Of a stretch of 64,000 bases of DNA, positions 1-11,600 are shown one piece after another. The stretch is from Pempheris klunzingeri (taxonomy: Eukaryota > Chordata > Actinopteri > Acropomatiformes > Pempheridae): NCBI RefSeq assembly GCF_042242105.1, contig NC_092028.1, positions 10,897,338 to 10,961,337 on the forward strand. The letters are read 5' to 3'. The translations under genes and the position numbers were made by a program. Position 1 is the stretch's first letter; every line of letters begins with the position of its first letter. The notes below the pieces were generated by a model. It had not been told where the DNA came from, did no database searches, and worked only from the letters and a program-made list of their open reading frames with translations.

Positions 1-82
1 GTCCAAAAATGACAGCAAGCATCAACAACTCAGAACTCGGCTATTATATTTTGAATGACACACACATATTTCTATTTCTTAC

Positions 83-3000
83 CAGGTTTTCCAGGGTTGG
101 CAGAAGGATTCCCCCAGCCAGAAGCTTTGCAAGGTTCATCTGGATCACCCCAACCCGTTGCTGCTTCTGATGTCTGTCCCCAAGCTGCCGTACCATTGTC
201 TACAGATTGAGTACCTCCTCCCCACATACCTGTACCTGGAGATTGATGAAATTGAACAGCACCCTTTAGAATTTGTTTAAAAGTTAAATGTGTGAATCTC
301 ATGACAAGAGGTCGTAGTCAAGGAGGCTGACATATATTGACACATATTGTGGTCTTATGCTGCAGTTATTCCTGATATTTGGAGTCAATGATATGGGAAA
401 TATAAAGTTGATTGCAATATCACTATTCATATAAACTGGTGGTTGGATAAAGAAACTATAAACTCTTCGTCATAGTAAAACTTCTGCTTACCAACTGCTG
501 CATTGCCAGGATTTGTGTCCCTGCTGTGCTGCATCCCCTGCTGCCTTCTAGGGGGCTGTTGCTGCATGGGTGGTGGTGGTGGGGCCTGTGGACCGTGGCT
601 TTGTTCAGGCGTAGCGCTGTTTTTGTCCCACAAATTCACATTCTTGCTGTTGTAGCACGTTGGGTCTCCCCATGCTGAAGTGCCGTCATCAATTTCCATT
701 TTACGACTGATGGACTGAGGGGAGGGTTCCTCCCAGCCACTGGGTTCCAGGGAATCACCCCCACCCCCAGAGATTTGAGGGATCGGGCCAGAGGTCCAGC
801 CCGAACTTTGGTTCTGATTCTTGGATGGTGGACCCCCACCTCCAACATTGGACCGGCTGTTCCACCCTCCTTGCATGGGACCTCCTTGTGGCTGCTGGCC
901 CTGTGATTGGTGCTGCTGTTGATTTGGGGCTTTCATTGGTGCCACTTGGCTGTTTGGTATCTGTGCTGCTGTTGTGTGAGGCTTAGTACTCCCCCAATCC
1001 TGGTGGGATTTGCCTCCACTGACATCCCCCCCTCCCCATCCTCCTCTCTGAGATCCCCCTTCATCCAAATTACCCCAGGAGGATCCCTCATCAGAGTTAC
1101 TGCCACCTCTGCTTCGCCCATCTCCACATCCACCTCCAGGTATAGAGTCTCTCTGCCCCCAGTCTCCTCCCCCTCCACACTGTCCTCCCCAACCACCTGC
1201 ATCCCCTCTTCCTGTCCCCTTCCATCCTCCTGTAGCTTTATCCTCTGGACCATCTGACCACCCACTACCCTGTTCTCCAAATTCTCTCCATTTCCCTGCT
1301 CTACCTCTGTGATCCCCCCATTGTTGTTCTTCAGTCCCCCATCCTTTACCCTGATTTTCTGGTGGAGGATCACCCCAGCCTCCAACTCCCCTTCCCTGCT
1401 TGCCTTCCATATCTTCTTCTGGCGTTCCTGGCTTCCTTATAGTGCTTCCAGGCAAGTGAGAAACACCAGTGGACTGTGTAGCACCACCATCCCAGCCATC
1501 CCTCACTGCAGCAGGGCCAGAGTTCAGGCTGGTGGTGTGACTGCCAGCAGATAGATCATTAGTTATTGAACCGGTATTAGACGGGTACCCAGGACCACGA
1601 CCAGTGGTAGTGTTCATGGTTGCTGAGGAGAATGCAGAGGAAGATGAAGTGCTTCTGTCATTTCTGTTTCCTATTCCTCTTTTGGTGTCCAGATCCCAGG
1701 CCACATTCTGTCGAATCTGGGTCTGGCCCCAGCCCGTGTTAGACAGAACCCTGGGGTCTAGGTCAGATCGACTGAGCATGCTGAGTAAGGCCACTTCAGC
1801 ATTGGAAGTCTGGTGGGAACTGTGTGCAGACGAGGCTCCCTCCTGCTTTCCTCCACTATCGCTCTCTCCTCCACCACTTCCAGCTATGGACCCTCCTCCG
1901 CTAGACGATGAGGGTCCTCCACCTCCAGTGCCTCCACCCTGCCCTCTTCCACCCCACTCCCCAACTGCCCCATCCCCACTTTCCATCCCTTTCTGATTGT
2001 CCCAAGCTTTTGTCATAGTTGCAAACTTTGGTGAGGCAGAGTCCTGTAAAATACTGCCACCAATACCTCCACTACCTCCACTACTGCTGCTGTTGCTGCT
2101 TCCATTTCCTCCCCTTCCACCTCCTATTGCTAAGTTACTGGAACTTACACCGCCCACTGTGCCACCCCACTCTGCTTCTGAACTGCCCCCTTCCCAAGCT
2201 CCCTGAGATACCACTGGGGTATTTGAGCCACCATCATTTCCCCTGCCCCAACCTGCCTTGTCACCCTGGCTACCAAAGCCCCACACATTCCCTTCTTGCC
2301 CCTGAGCTCCAGTCCCTCCTCCACCCCACCCATCTGCCTGTGAGGCACCTGCACTAAGGTCAGAGGACACTGGAGGCATGGATCTCCAAGAAGAAGAGGC
2401 AGCAGAGGAGGAAGACGAAGAGCCAGAAAGATTACCACTCCCTTCTCCTTCAACACTAGCAACCCCGCAGTCCTTGTCATCACTGCCTTCTTGATTTGGT
2501 CCTGCTCCTCGTGCTCCCTTGTCTGAACACAACTCCGCCCCAAGATTTCCTAAGTGCTGCTGTTCTCCAATCCTGGCTCCCATAGCTGTCTCGGTGTGCT
2601 GCTGATGGAGACCTCCTTGATTCACAGATGAAAGAGAGTGAGTGGTGATGAGGGTGGTGCTGGCAGAGAACGAGGAAGCTGAAGAAATGGACGAGTGTGG
2701 TGGAAGGCTGTCATTAGCCTCAGTTGATGTCCCACCTTGCACCAGGGCAGGCCAGGCAGAGGGGTTCACATTGGGGTTGAAATTGGCACCAGGGACACTA
2801 CTGCTGCCACCCGCAGGGCTCTCCTGAGGCCCAGGAAGAAGATGGGAGACTTTGGAATTGTAAAATGCTGCTGATCCTAGCCCTGCCTCCACCTGAGAGG
2901 AGGTGGAAGAGCCCCACACACCACCACTCGACTGAACACATTCATTAAGTGAGGAAGAGGAGGAAAGAGGAGAAGAACGAGGTGAGGAAGGATTGTCCAT

Positions 3001-5436
3001 GTCTCCTGCTCCTCCTCCTACTGCTCCTCCCTTCTGCTGGATGTTTCTCTCACTCCATGAGGCACTACTGTTGTTGTTGTTACCAGGGCAGTCTTGCTCC
3101 TGATCCCGATCCCCTCCTCCAGCTGTGTCAGAACTCAATTTGGCCCCACCTAGGATGCTAGGCCAATCCCCCAGGTCAGTCCCATCCACAATCACCTTCC
3201 CGCAGCCCTGAGAAGAGGACTGGCTGCCAGAGCCTGCCCCCCATGTGGAATTTGCATAAGTTGAAGTAGTAGTAGAAGAAGAAGACGACAGAGCAGCGAC
3301 ACACGATGAAGAGGAAATGGGGGGTGAAACGGAGGATGAACCCAGGTTGGAATCTATGTAGACAAAATTGAGACCATTAATTTCATTAACATTTTAAAAA
3401 CTAACACCAATACCAACTGATAACCTGGAGAGTATACCAACTGGTGGTCCAATTACCACAGACAGCTACTCAGTATGGTTGAATGCATATCAGTATTGTC
3501 ATGTACAATTTTTAAAACTACAGTTGTACTGATTTTTGATTATAATGTCAACTGGTGGATGTGGCATGTGGTACTCGGCAGACTACATATCAAACTTCAG
3601 CAATTTTTTTTCTTAGACATCAACCCACCTGTGCCTCCAGCTGTGTTTGCATTGGGGTTATCTGCTCCCTGTGAGGAAAGAGGTGGGGTGGCTACCCAGC
3701 CACTGCCTCCTCCAATCCCTCCTGCACCCCCTTCCCCTCCTCCTCCCCCCAGCAGCATGGAGGACAGCGGTGGCTGGCCCCTCTTCAGTAGCACTTTATG
3801 GTCCTGCTGGCAGCGAAATCTTGGTGGAACCTCTCTGGACATGTATCGCTGCTGCTGGGAGGTCTGGCTTCCAGAGGGGGAGGAGGAGGACTGTCCGTTG
3901 GCCACAGCGGTCCGCTGCTTTGCATTGTTCCCACCACCAGGAGGAACTTGTGCAGAAACCCCAGCTGCACCAGGACAGGGGGATGAGGGGGCAACAGGGC
4001 CAGGGCTGGGGGACACTGAGCCTGGGGTAGCGAGTGGCTGGGAACAGGAGGGCTTGGCTGATTCTGGCACTGAAATAAACAAGTAATGAAGGCAGTGAAT
4101 TAGAAAATAGACGATTAAAAGAGAAAAACGGTGCTAGCTACTCTATAGTTGACAGTTTAAGAACAGTTGTAAAGTGTGAGCGTACAAGCAACCCAAGGCA
4201 ATGACTCTCTAGGTCATCACAATACATTTAGGTTATTATAGGAATAGGATACTGCTGATTAAAGCACATTTAACAACACAACATAAAAGCCATATTACTC
4301 ACATTATAATATGGATCAGTGTAACAATAATAAACACAAAATAAATAAAAACTTACCTTTGATTTTCTGTTCTGGCACCTAAATAGGAAAAATAAGTGGG
4401 TCAGATATAAGGCAGAAAGAAAATGTTGGTTTGTTTTGACATCACTACGGACACACAAACCTACAAGTGTAATCTCACTAAGCTTAAGTTTGCTACTTTA
4501 ATTGAGAAATATACTCGCTGGGCACAATCTAAGCAAACATAAAAAATGACAATGGATATTCATTTCACAACTTCCAAACATGACTAAATCATTCATTCAA
4601 GCCCTAAAACTTTTGTTCCCTAATGAAAATCATCACTATGAGACATTCTGTTGTGATATTGGGCTATACAAAATAAAAAAAATTGAATTGAATTGAATTA
4701 TCATTTATAATTTTACTAACTATTTCATTTATAGCTGGAATTTATAGTTTTGGAAGATGTTTAAAAATAAAAGTTCGCCACCACTTCTCTGAGCTCCTCT
4801 GGTTAAAAGTAACACAAGAGGTAAAATATCAAGATGGTAGCATGCGCTAATAAAAGAGAGGAATCTGTTCTCAAAAAGGCCCTGTCTCTTTCTCATTTGT
4901 AAGGGGTTTAGTTTTGCAGCATCCGACCTCAAGGAAACCACCGTCGGCAGTAAAGTTTGTCCGAAGTCTATGACAAGTAAAAGCAGCAGCAAGACTCATT
5001 TATTCTGGCATCTCAAACATAGGCGTGCTGCCGAGTGGAGGAAGTGTGTGGCACTGTGAGTGCATGGCTCAGATAGCCTTAAAACAAAGGTAACATTAGC
5101 AGAATCATATCATGTAGTAAGCTTTTAAGAAAATTAAATTGATTAAAATTGTGAATATGGTGTGGAAAAAAATCGGAGATTTTATTTTTAGGTCATATTT
5201 TTTTGTCTATTTGCCGAGTCAGGCAGGTGATTTACAGGATTTACTTGCCTGTCATGGCTTTTTACTTGCCCCAGGCAAGCCTTACTGTTGAACCATGGAT
5301 ATATCAGCTCCTTCCCGTGTTATCACAGTGATTTTCTACAAAATTAATAGGCAAAATGATATTTGGGGACACAGTTTACCTTCTGAGAGGTTTCCCTTTT
5401 CTTTTTATCTTCTTTCTTCTTTTTCTTGTCTTCCAT
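83..5436 (-). CDS. tnrc6b: TNRC6B (GW182 family miRNA-silencing scaffold), 5' half, runs off the left edge
   Basis: GW182 proteins bind Argonaute through GW/WG repeats and recruit PABP and deadenylase complexes to miRNA targets in the cytoplasm and P-bodies. Coding exons in transcript order are 5436-5380, 4378-4357 (only 22 nt), 4069-3629, 3353-492 (a 2.86-kb GW-rich exon) and 235-83; all junctions keep phase and the gene continues beyond base 1. The N-terminus is a lysine-rich [13 protein letters not shown] segment. It is followed by [20 protein letters not shown], which I recognise as TNRC6B rather than TNRC6A or C, and by [12 protein letters not shown]. Around residue 705 lies [13 protein letters not shown], a conserved Argonaute-binding region, and around 1050-1075 [19 protein letters not shown]. 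The big exon is rich in Gly, Ser and Trp. The UBA, Q-rich, PAM2 and RRM parts lie outside the window. The start is the only usable ATG in its exon because an in-frame TAG sits two codons upstream. Confidence 0.93.
4640..4700 (+). repeat. Tail of a teleost SINE/LINE-type element
   Basis: TGATATTGGGCTATACAAA, an A-rich stretch and three ATTGA-type pentamer repeats form the typical 3' end of fish L2/SINE elements, lying in the first tnrc6b coding intron. No body of the element can be recognised upstream. Confidence 0.45.
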
Positions 5437-6300
5437 GAACTACTGTTCCCTTTCCTGATTCTCCTGTCTGAGAGAAGAAATGTACACATTCAATTATTTA
5501 TGTCACACCTCAAGTCATACTGAAAGTAATTTGACACTCACAAAGCAGAACTTTTTCACACACACACAAACAGGCTGACTCAAAATTCATTATGTGCATT
5601 TCATCAGACCACTGCTAAGTATTTTCATACACAGCCAATGTTGTAAAGACTGTAACGTTAACCTGGGGCAGACAGCTTGACAACAGCCCTTGGTAGCCTA
5701 GCTTCTCTCTGCATAATTCATTAACCAACCAACAGACAACACACAGGCAGCAGCCACACAAACAAGTGACTTCAAACTCAAAAAACATTTCTGGAAAAGT
5801 CAAGATCTTTGGCATCAAACTAGAGACTACAATGGCAGCATGGCCCACAAGACAGAGAGCTTTACTGCGAGGACACGACAAGATCTGTCTAGTGTTGTGA
5901 AGGACACACTCTTGTTGACCTCACATATGACCGCCGATCTGCCAAAAGTAAACCTGTGCAATATGCAAATACACAACTCATACGCAGGTCACGTGATCCC
6001 GTTTTAGTGGCAAACAAATCACACAACCAGGGGCTGAGAAAAACCGGTTATATGTGGAAACGTGAAGGGGTCCCATACATCAGAGTGCTGTAAATAGACT
6101 GGGCCCAGTGTTTCGGTTAGCTAAGCTGCACATAATTAGCACCATGCCACACAGCGCTAATGACAGCTAACTGGACAAGGCTTTAACCCCCTCGATGTAT
6201 CCTACAAGCACCAGCTGACATTGCCTTTAGTAGTCGGTTTGTGTAATGCACGACAACCCTTACAAGGCAGGTGTCTGCAGCCTCATCAGGGGAAACCTAC

Positions 6301-7160
6301 CTGGACTTCATGTACATAACAGGCCAGTGAGGTATGCCTGTGCAGCTACTGGGGATCAACAGAGGAGCTTCACTCGACTGACTAGGGGCTAATGCTAGTC
6401 GACTGTAAAGCAGCTGGTGAGCACTATGCCATGACCTGAAGAGCCGGGGGCACGCTGTCCCAGGGCTCCGCGCGACGAACCTCACCTCTACGCAGTTGAC
6501 TGCAGACAACAGGCACGTCATGTTAGCCTACGACGTACGCCTTATTTTCACACTTAATTTACTGTTATATTTCGTAACGTTTTACAGTGCGTACAAAATA
6601 CCACTAAGAAGTAAGAGGACTGCCGAGGTTAATCAACACTGACGGTCGACAGGGCCATATTAAACGACGAACTTCAGTGACGTTTCCCCAGCATTGCAAC
6701 GAAGCGAAGCTGTTTTCTAAAACTGAGAAACCCCAATGTTGTTGGCGGTGAAGGCGGAAATAACTGACGTCGTTAACCAGCAAATACACGATAAAAGCTA
6801 CCAAAGCGCACAACAGCAATGTTAAATACTCACCTCGGGAATCACATAGGACATAAAGTGCTTCTGTGCAAAAATTCTTGCAGACCTACCGCTAGCAGGC
6901 TAGCAAGGCAGCTAGCCTAGCGAGCTAGTTCTTCGAGGCTTTCAAGGCTAAATTGAATAAGAAATGACATCACCGAAAGGCGAAATGTTAATCGTAGAAA
7001 AATTGACGGAAGGCGAGTATCCTTTTGAAGCGACTGTGGTTCTCAAGCTGTAAACGAAGCGTGCATAACCCCTTGATGACTGTCAGACGCTGTATGATCG
7101 GTTAGTTTACTATCGGCCATTTTGCTTCTGTGTGGAGGTTTAGGCAGCATATGATATCAC
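6301..7160 (-). promoter_or_regulatory. tnrc6b: Probable tnrc6b 5' UTR exons and promoter
   Basis: Two good minus-strand splice donors lie upstream of the coding exons: CCGAG|GTGAGTA with its exon end near 6836, and CCAG|GTAGG with its exon end at 6301. A matching acceptor TTGTCTGCAG before 6499 would define a non-coding exon 6499-6301. The far end, around 7110-7125, carries an AAAATGGCC motif like a YY1 element, common at vertebrate TSSs. Exon assignment is inferred from splice signals only; there is no coding content to confirm it. Confidence 0.45.
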
Positions 7161-7215
7161 CAGGCTGGTTGTTGATCAGAGAGGGGAGGAGGAGCAGGGC
7201 GCGTGCCGACACCGG

Positions 7216-7253
7216 CCACCAGAGGGCGTCACGTCACTGGAAACATGACGTCA
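7216..7253. promoter_or_regulatory. CTCF-like site followed by a consensus CRE, upstream of tnrc6b
   Basis: CCACCAGAGGGCG at 7216-7228 is a close match to the CTCF core. A half CRE (CGTCA) occurs at 7227-7236 and the full palindrome TGACGTCA at 7246-7253. They lie about 100 bp upstream of the presumed tnrc6b TSS, in the gap before the 3' end of card10. Function is inferred from motif match alone. Confidence 0.4.
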
Positions 7254-7794
7254 TACATAAATAAGTAAACAAATCTGTCACTATATGACCTTATTCCATG
7301 TGGGGAAAATTATAATATTGTTGAGTAATTATGTACACAGTATTTCATAATCGATTTCACATCTGGACAAAAGGCAAACAGAAATCAGTCTTGAAGTGTT
7401 TTTGCAAATTTAGTCACAAACAATCAAAAGTAAGTTATCTGACAAATGATAAATCTATTGATTTATTACAAGATTTGATTCGCCAGGATGCTGGAATCTT
7501 CCAGCATTTTAAAGTTTTAATATTTGTTTTAGTAGTAATCATGAGAATATAGTCTAGTCTAGTTGGATGGGTCTATCAAATTAATGTAAAAATTAGTTCA
7601 GTTTTAATTTTCCATACTTTGTCTATATCATATTTGCGTTTCAGATCGTTAGTATAGTTTCCTCATTGGATCTAGCTACTGCACTGATGTGTAAATGTAT
7701 GCTGTTGTTATATTAGTTAGCAAAAACAATAAGATTCTGTCTGTTGTGTATTTGAACACACAAGAGAAGTAAAAATCAATTATTTTTGTATCTA

Positions 7795-8614
7795 TTTATT
7801 ACAGTGATTACAAAAGATAAAAAGATTTGGCAGTAAAACAAAACCTTTTTGTCACAGTGAAGTACAGCTTCTGTTGTAAAATGTAATGTAAATAAAAATG
7901 CAGCATCTGCTGACTTTCAGTCACACAGAGGCCACCTAAAAATCCAGAAATACCTGAAAATCAAAAGTTTTTCCTCTAGAAAAACTGTGGTGATATCACA
8001 TTGATGATCTGTATAATTGGTTAACATTGCAAAGATTACGTCATCCCAAAAAGAAGTACACTGACTTGTGCAGATAAACAGATTTGGACCCCTCCACTAC
8101 ATCCCTGCTTGCAACATAATAAGATCCACATTAACCTACACCTATCGTCGCTCTTCATGACCCCACTCACAAAATAACTGAATGACTGTCGACCCAAATG
8201 CCTTAAAAATGGGCACCTTGTGTGATCTTGGAGCATCATTTTGAAAGCAGAGTTATATGATAAAATTTCAAGAACAGTAAGCTGTCTCAATGGACAAAAG
8301 TAAAATGCCATTATTCCTGTTGATAAAAACAGCTAACTATAGTTGCTTGTGTTGGACAAATCTGCTTAGTTGAAATTTCTTTCACTATTCTCTCATTGTG
8401 GCCAGCCCAGCTTGGCTATGTGTGAAATTCATGTTTGCGTGCGTGTACATAGACTTAACCTGACCTCAAGTTGATCTTGGTCCACTCACTTAGAATGATA
8501 AGATGTTCTAACAATAATGCTAATCCTCTATAGAGTATAGGCTGTGTTTTTTTTAATTTAAATACAGGAAAATCTTGCTCATGCTATGAATATACACCAT
8601 GTTGTGTCTCAGTT
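7795..8614 (-). terminator. card10: Probable card10 3' UTR and polyadenylation signal
   Basis: After the card10 stop codon (8617-8615) no coding content is seen. The first AATAAA on the minus strand is the complement of 7795-7800, giving a 3' UTR of about 0.8 kb. The remaining 7254-7794 stretch between the two genes is AT-rich, without recognisable features. Confidence 0.45.
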
Positions 8615-11600
8615 TTACTGAAGCCTATCTAGTTCAACCCATGCTAGGGCCCTCTGCTGGCTGTGGATGGCATTGTGTATGGCTGCCAGCAGCTCATCAG
8701 TGCAGCCCCAGGTGCTGGGCTCCAAGGTGTAGAAGAGCAGGGGCAGTGTCTCCAGCTGTAGCTCCTCAGCCTGGCACACCTCCTCCATTATGCTGTCCTC
8801 TCCACACCGTGGGAAAAACTTCCTATTTCAAGAGTCAGAGATTCACATGAAGCAAGTTAGGGGGAAAATGTAGGGCTCTTTCAAAGTAAGACTTTTTGCA
8901 TATCTGTAAGGTAAAAACAAATACCACACTGTCTCCATGTGAAGTCAAATGCTGCTATGATCTGATGTTTACTTACTATAGCACTGCAAATGCATATGCA
9001 CTCACCTAAGCTTCTTGTGCTTTTTGTTCTTAGGGCGGATATGAATGACAATAGGGTAAATTCCCTGTCTTAATAAACTCTCAACACTGGCCAGCCCCAG
9101 TTCCAGCAGGCAGTGCTTGTCCTGAAACAGAGGCATAAAGGGAGCTTTAGATAATGTGGGATGATGTACATTTATTATTCTCATTATCACAAACATCTTC
9201 TCTTTCCATAAAATGAACATGAGATATAGATAATAGCTATGATTGGTTATTGATTTCACCCACAAACATCCCTCTTACTTTTCCTTCAAGGAGACTTAGG
9301 CAGCATAATTCAGTGCAGTTCAGTAAAACTATGCGTGTCAGGCAGACGAAAAACAAAACTTTTTTTTTTAAAAAAGGCAAAAAAAAAAAATGTATTACCT
9401 GACTGATGACATCCTGTATTGACTGCAGCCGTATGCCCAGAGCCTGCTCCGGACTGCAGGAATCCAACAAGAACACGCTCTTGTCTCGCTGGTTTGCAGC
9501 CTGGATAGGCTCTGCAAACCACAGGAAACAGAGAAAAGAGGAGACTATGTGTATCATGTGATGGTCAATTGGAGAATCACCTTTTTGGTCACTGAGTTTA
9601 TCTGTCTTTATGGCATCGTGTGGGAATAAGTGTGTTTGCTTCATGCATACCTGGTGGACAGGTGTTGAACTTCAAACCAGACTCTGCTGGTTGCAGCAGC
9701 CTCTCTATGAGACCGCGGGAGAGAAGAGAAGGGGAAAAGATGACTGGCCGCTTAGTCTGAACCAGCACTGGCTGCACAATACTGTACGGGATCAAGTGCT
9801 CCTCATGACCTGAGGGGACAAGCACACATAAAGGTACACGCACATGTAACGCTTTTATCCCCCTAAAAGAAATGGAGAACAGATTTGGTGCTGCATTCTG
9901 AGAACAGTATGACTGGATCTTACGTTTGCTCAGTGTGTAAAGGATCTGCTGTGTGGAACCACTCCCACGGCAGCTGGGGTCCACTGCCTTGACCAGTCGT
10001 ACACGTCCAGATTCTTTCTTCAGGAACTACACATAGGAAAAAATGAAGTAAAATTAATACCTTAAAGCTGTGTTAACTGTTATCATCAATTATGTAATGG
10101 TTTGGTTAAACACAGTAACTGAAATTGAGTCTGCTGCTCATACAACCTTCTTCTTGAAGTCCTTTTGGTCCAGGGCCATTTTTTGTAGCCTTACAAGTAA
10201 CAGCTGTTGTGCCCTGATGGAAAATAGTACAATCTAGGTTATTTACACTGCTAATTCTGCATAATTCAAATACAGGGCTCAGGGCTGTCTTTTAACATAC
10301 TACATAATATAAGTCAACCCAGGCCAGTATTTGTCTTACAGAGCTACTGTAAAACATCCTCATTGGCCAGAATTAGAATACAGTCTAAATAATATAATAT
10401 AATATATATAATATAATAATATATCAGTCAAATGAAGGTCTATGGCGTACCTGTTGTAGTTGGGCATGGTTCCTGTCTGCAGGGGCTTGGCTGTGCATGT
10501 GTCCACCAGGGAACAGCTCCAGTGGTATTTCCCATTGTACCGTGTGTCTGTGACATGTATAATATCATCACAGGACACACCCAGAGACGCCTCACCATGA
10601 GGCTCCACGTTGAGATTGACACGCACGTAGAAGGAGTCAGCACCCATAAAAGTTGGCGACAAGAGCTCGGAGCACAGCTTGGAGTATGCTGAGGAGTCAG
10701 AAGAGGGGACAGTTTATTCCCACCTTGCTGAGACATAATTTTGCCATCATGGTAGAGATTTCGAGAAGAAACTATTACTGTTTCATATATATTATTTTAA
10801 ATCTCTCTGAGAAAATGGGCTCACCGTCTGGATTGCTCTTGTGTTTGAGTCTTGAGGGCTCAGTCCACCACTGCAGAGAAAAGTGGGCTACTTCAGCAGT
10901 GCACTGGCCCAGCAGCACACTACCCCCACCAAACAGAACCCGCTCCAGCTGAACAACATCAAGAGAAAACTACATGTTATGCTCCACTCTTATGTTCTTA
11001 AGTTCATCTTTTTTCTCTTTTTTATGTTTAATTTCATTTAAACATTTTGCAATCAAGAAGCTTGAAAAAATTCACACACCTGCAGGCAGACTTGTAATGT
11101 GCATTTGTCCAAAAAATGAATGTATAGGCATTAGCTGAAGCACATATGCTCTTTATTAAGCATGTATTTGCATATACACATGTGAACTCAGACATGATTA
11201 GCCACCATAAAGACACACACCTCCAGTAGCTCACAGCCCTCCTTTAGCCCACATTGTTCAGCAGGAGAACCAGGTTTCACATGGCTGACAAAGATCCCTG
11301 TTCGGTTTCCCCCTACTATCGTAATATCGTCAGCTAGACTGGTTCTTCCGTGCTTTGGTGAGGTGGGGGGACTTGAAGACGGTGAGCGGGGGAGTATCCT
11401 TAGAGATGGCAAGGATGGGCAGCAATAGAGAAGCATGATGTGACATTTACATCAAGCAAAGAGCAGTGCAACTAGTCACTTTATATAAAAAGAGTAAGTT
11501 CACTTTTCTGCTTGTTCTGCGCTCTAAAAATGTCTTTTATTATACATTCACATCACGTTGTATGTAATGTGAATATTTACACTTGTACCTGTGAGCAGTG

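Noticed and set aside
907-3161. Many open frames on the plus strand and in the second minus frame across the large tnrc6b exon
   Set aside because: They are shadows of the low-complexity Gly/Ser/Trp-rich tnrc6b exon, with proline- and leucine-rich nonsense composition and no splice support.
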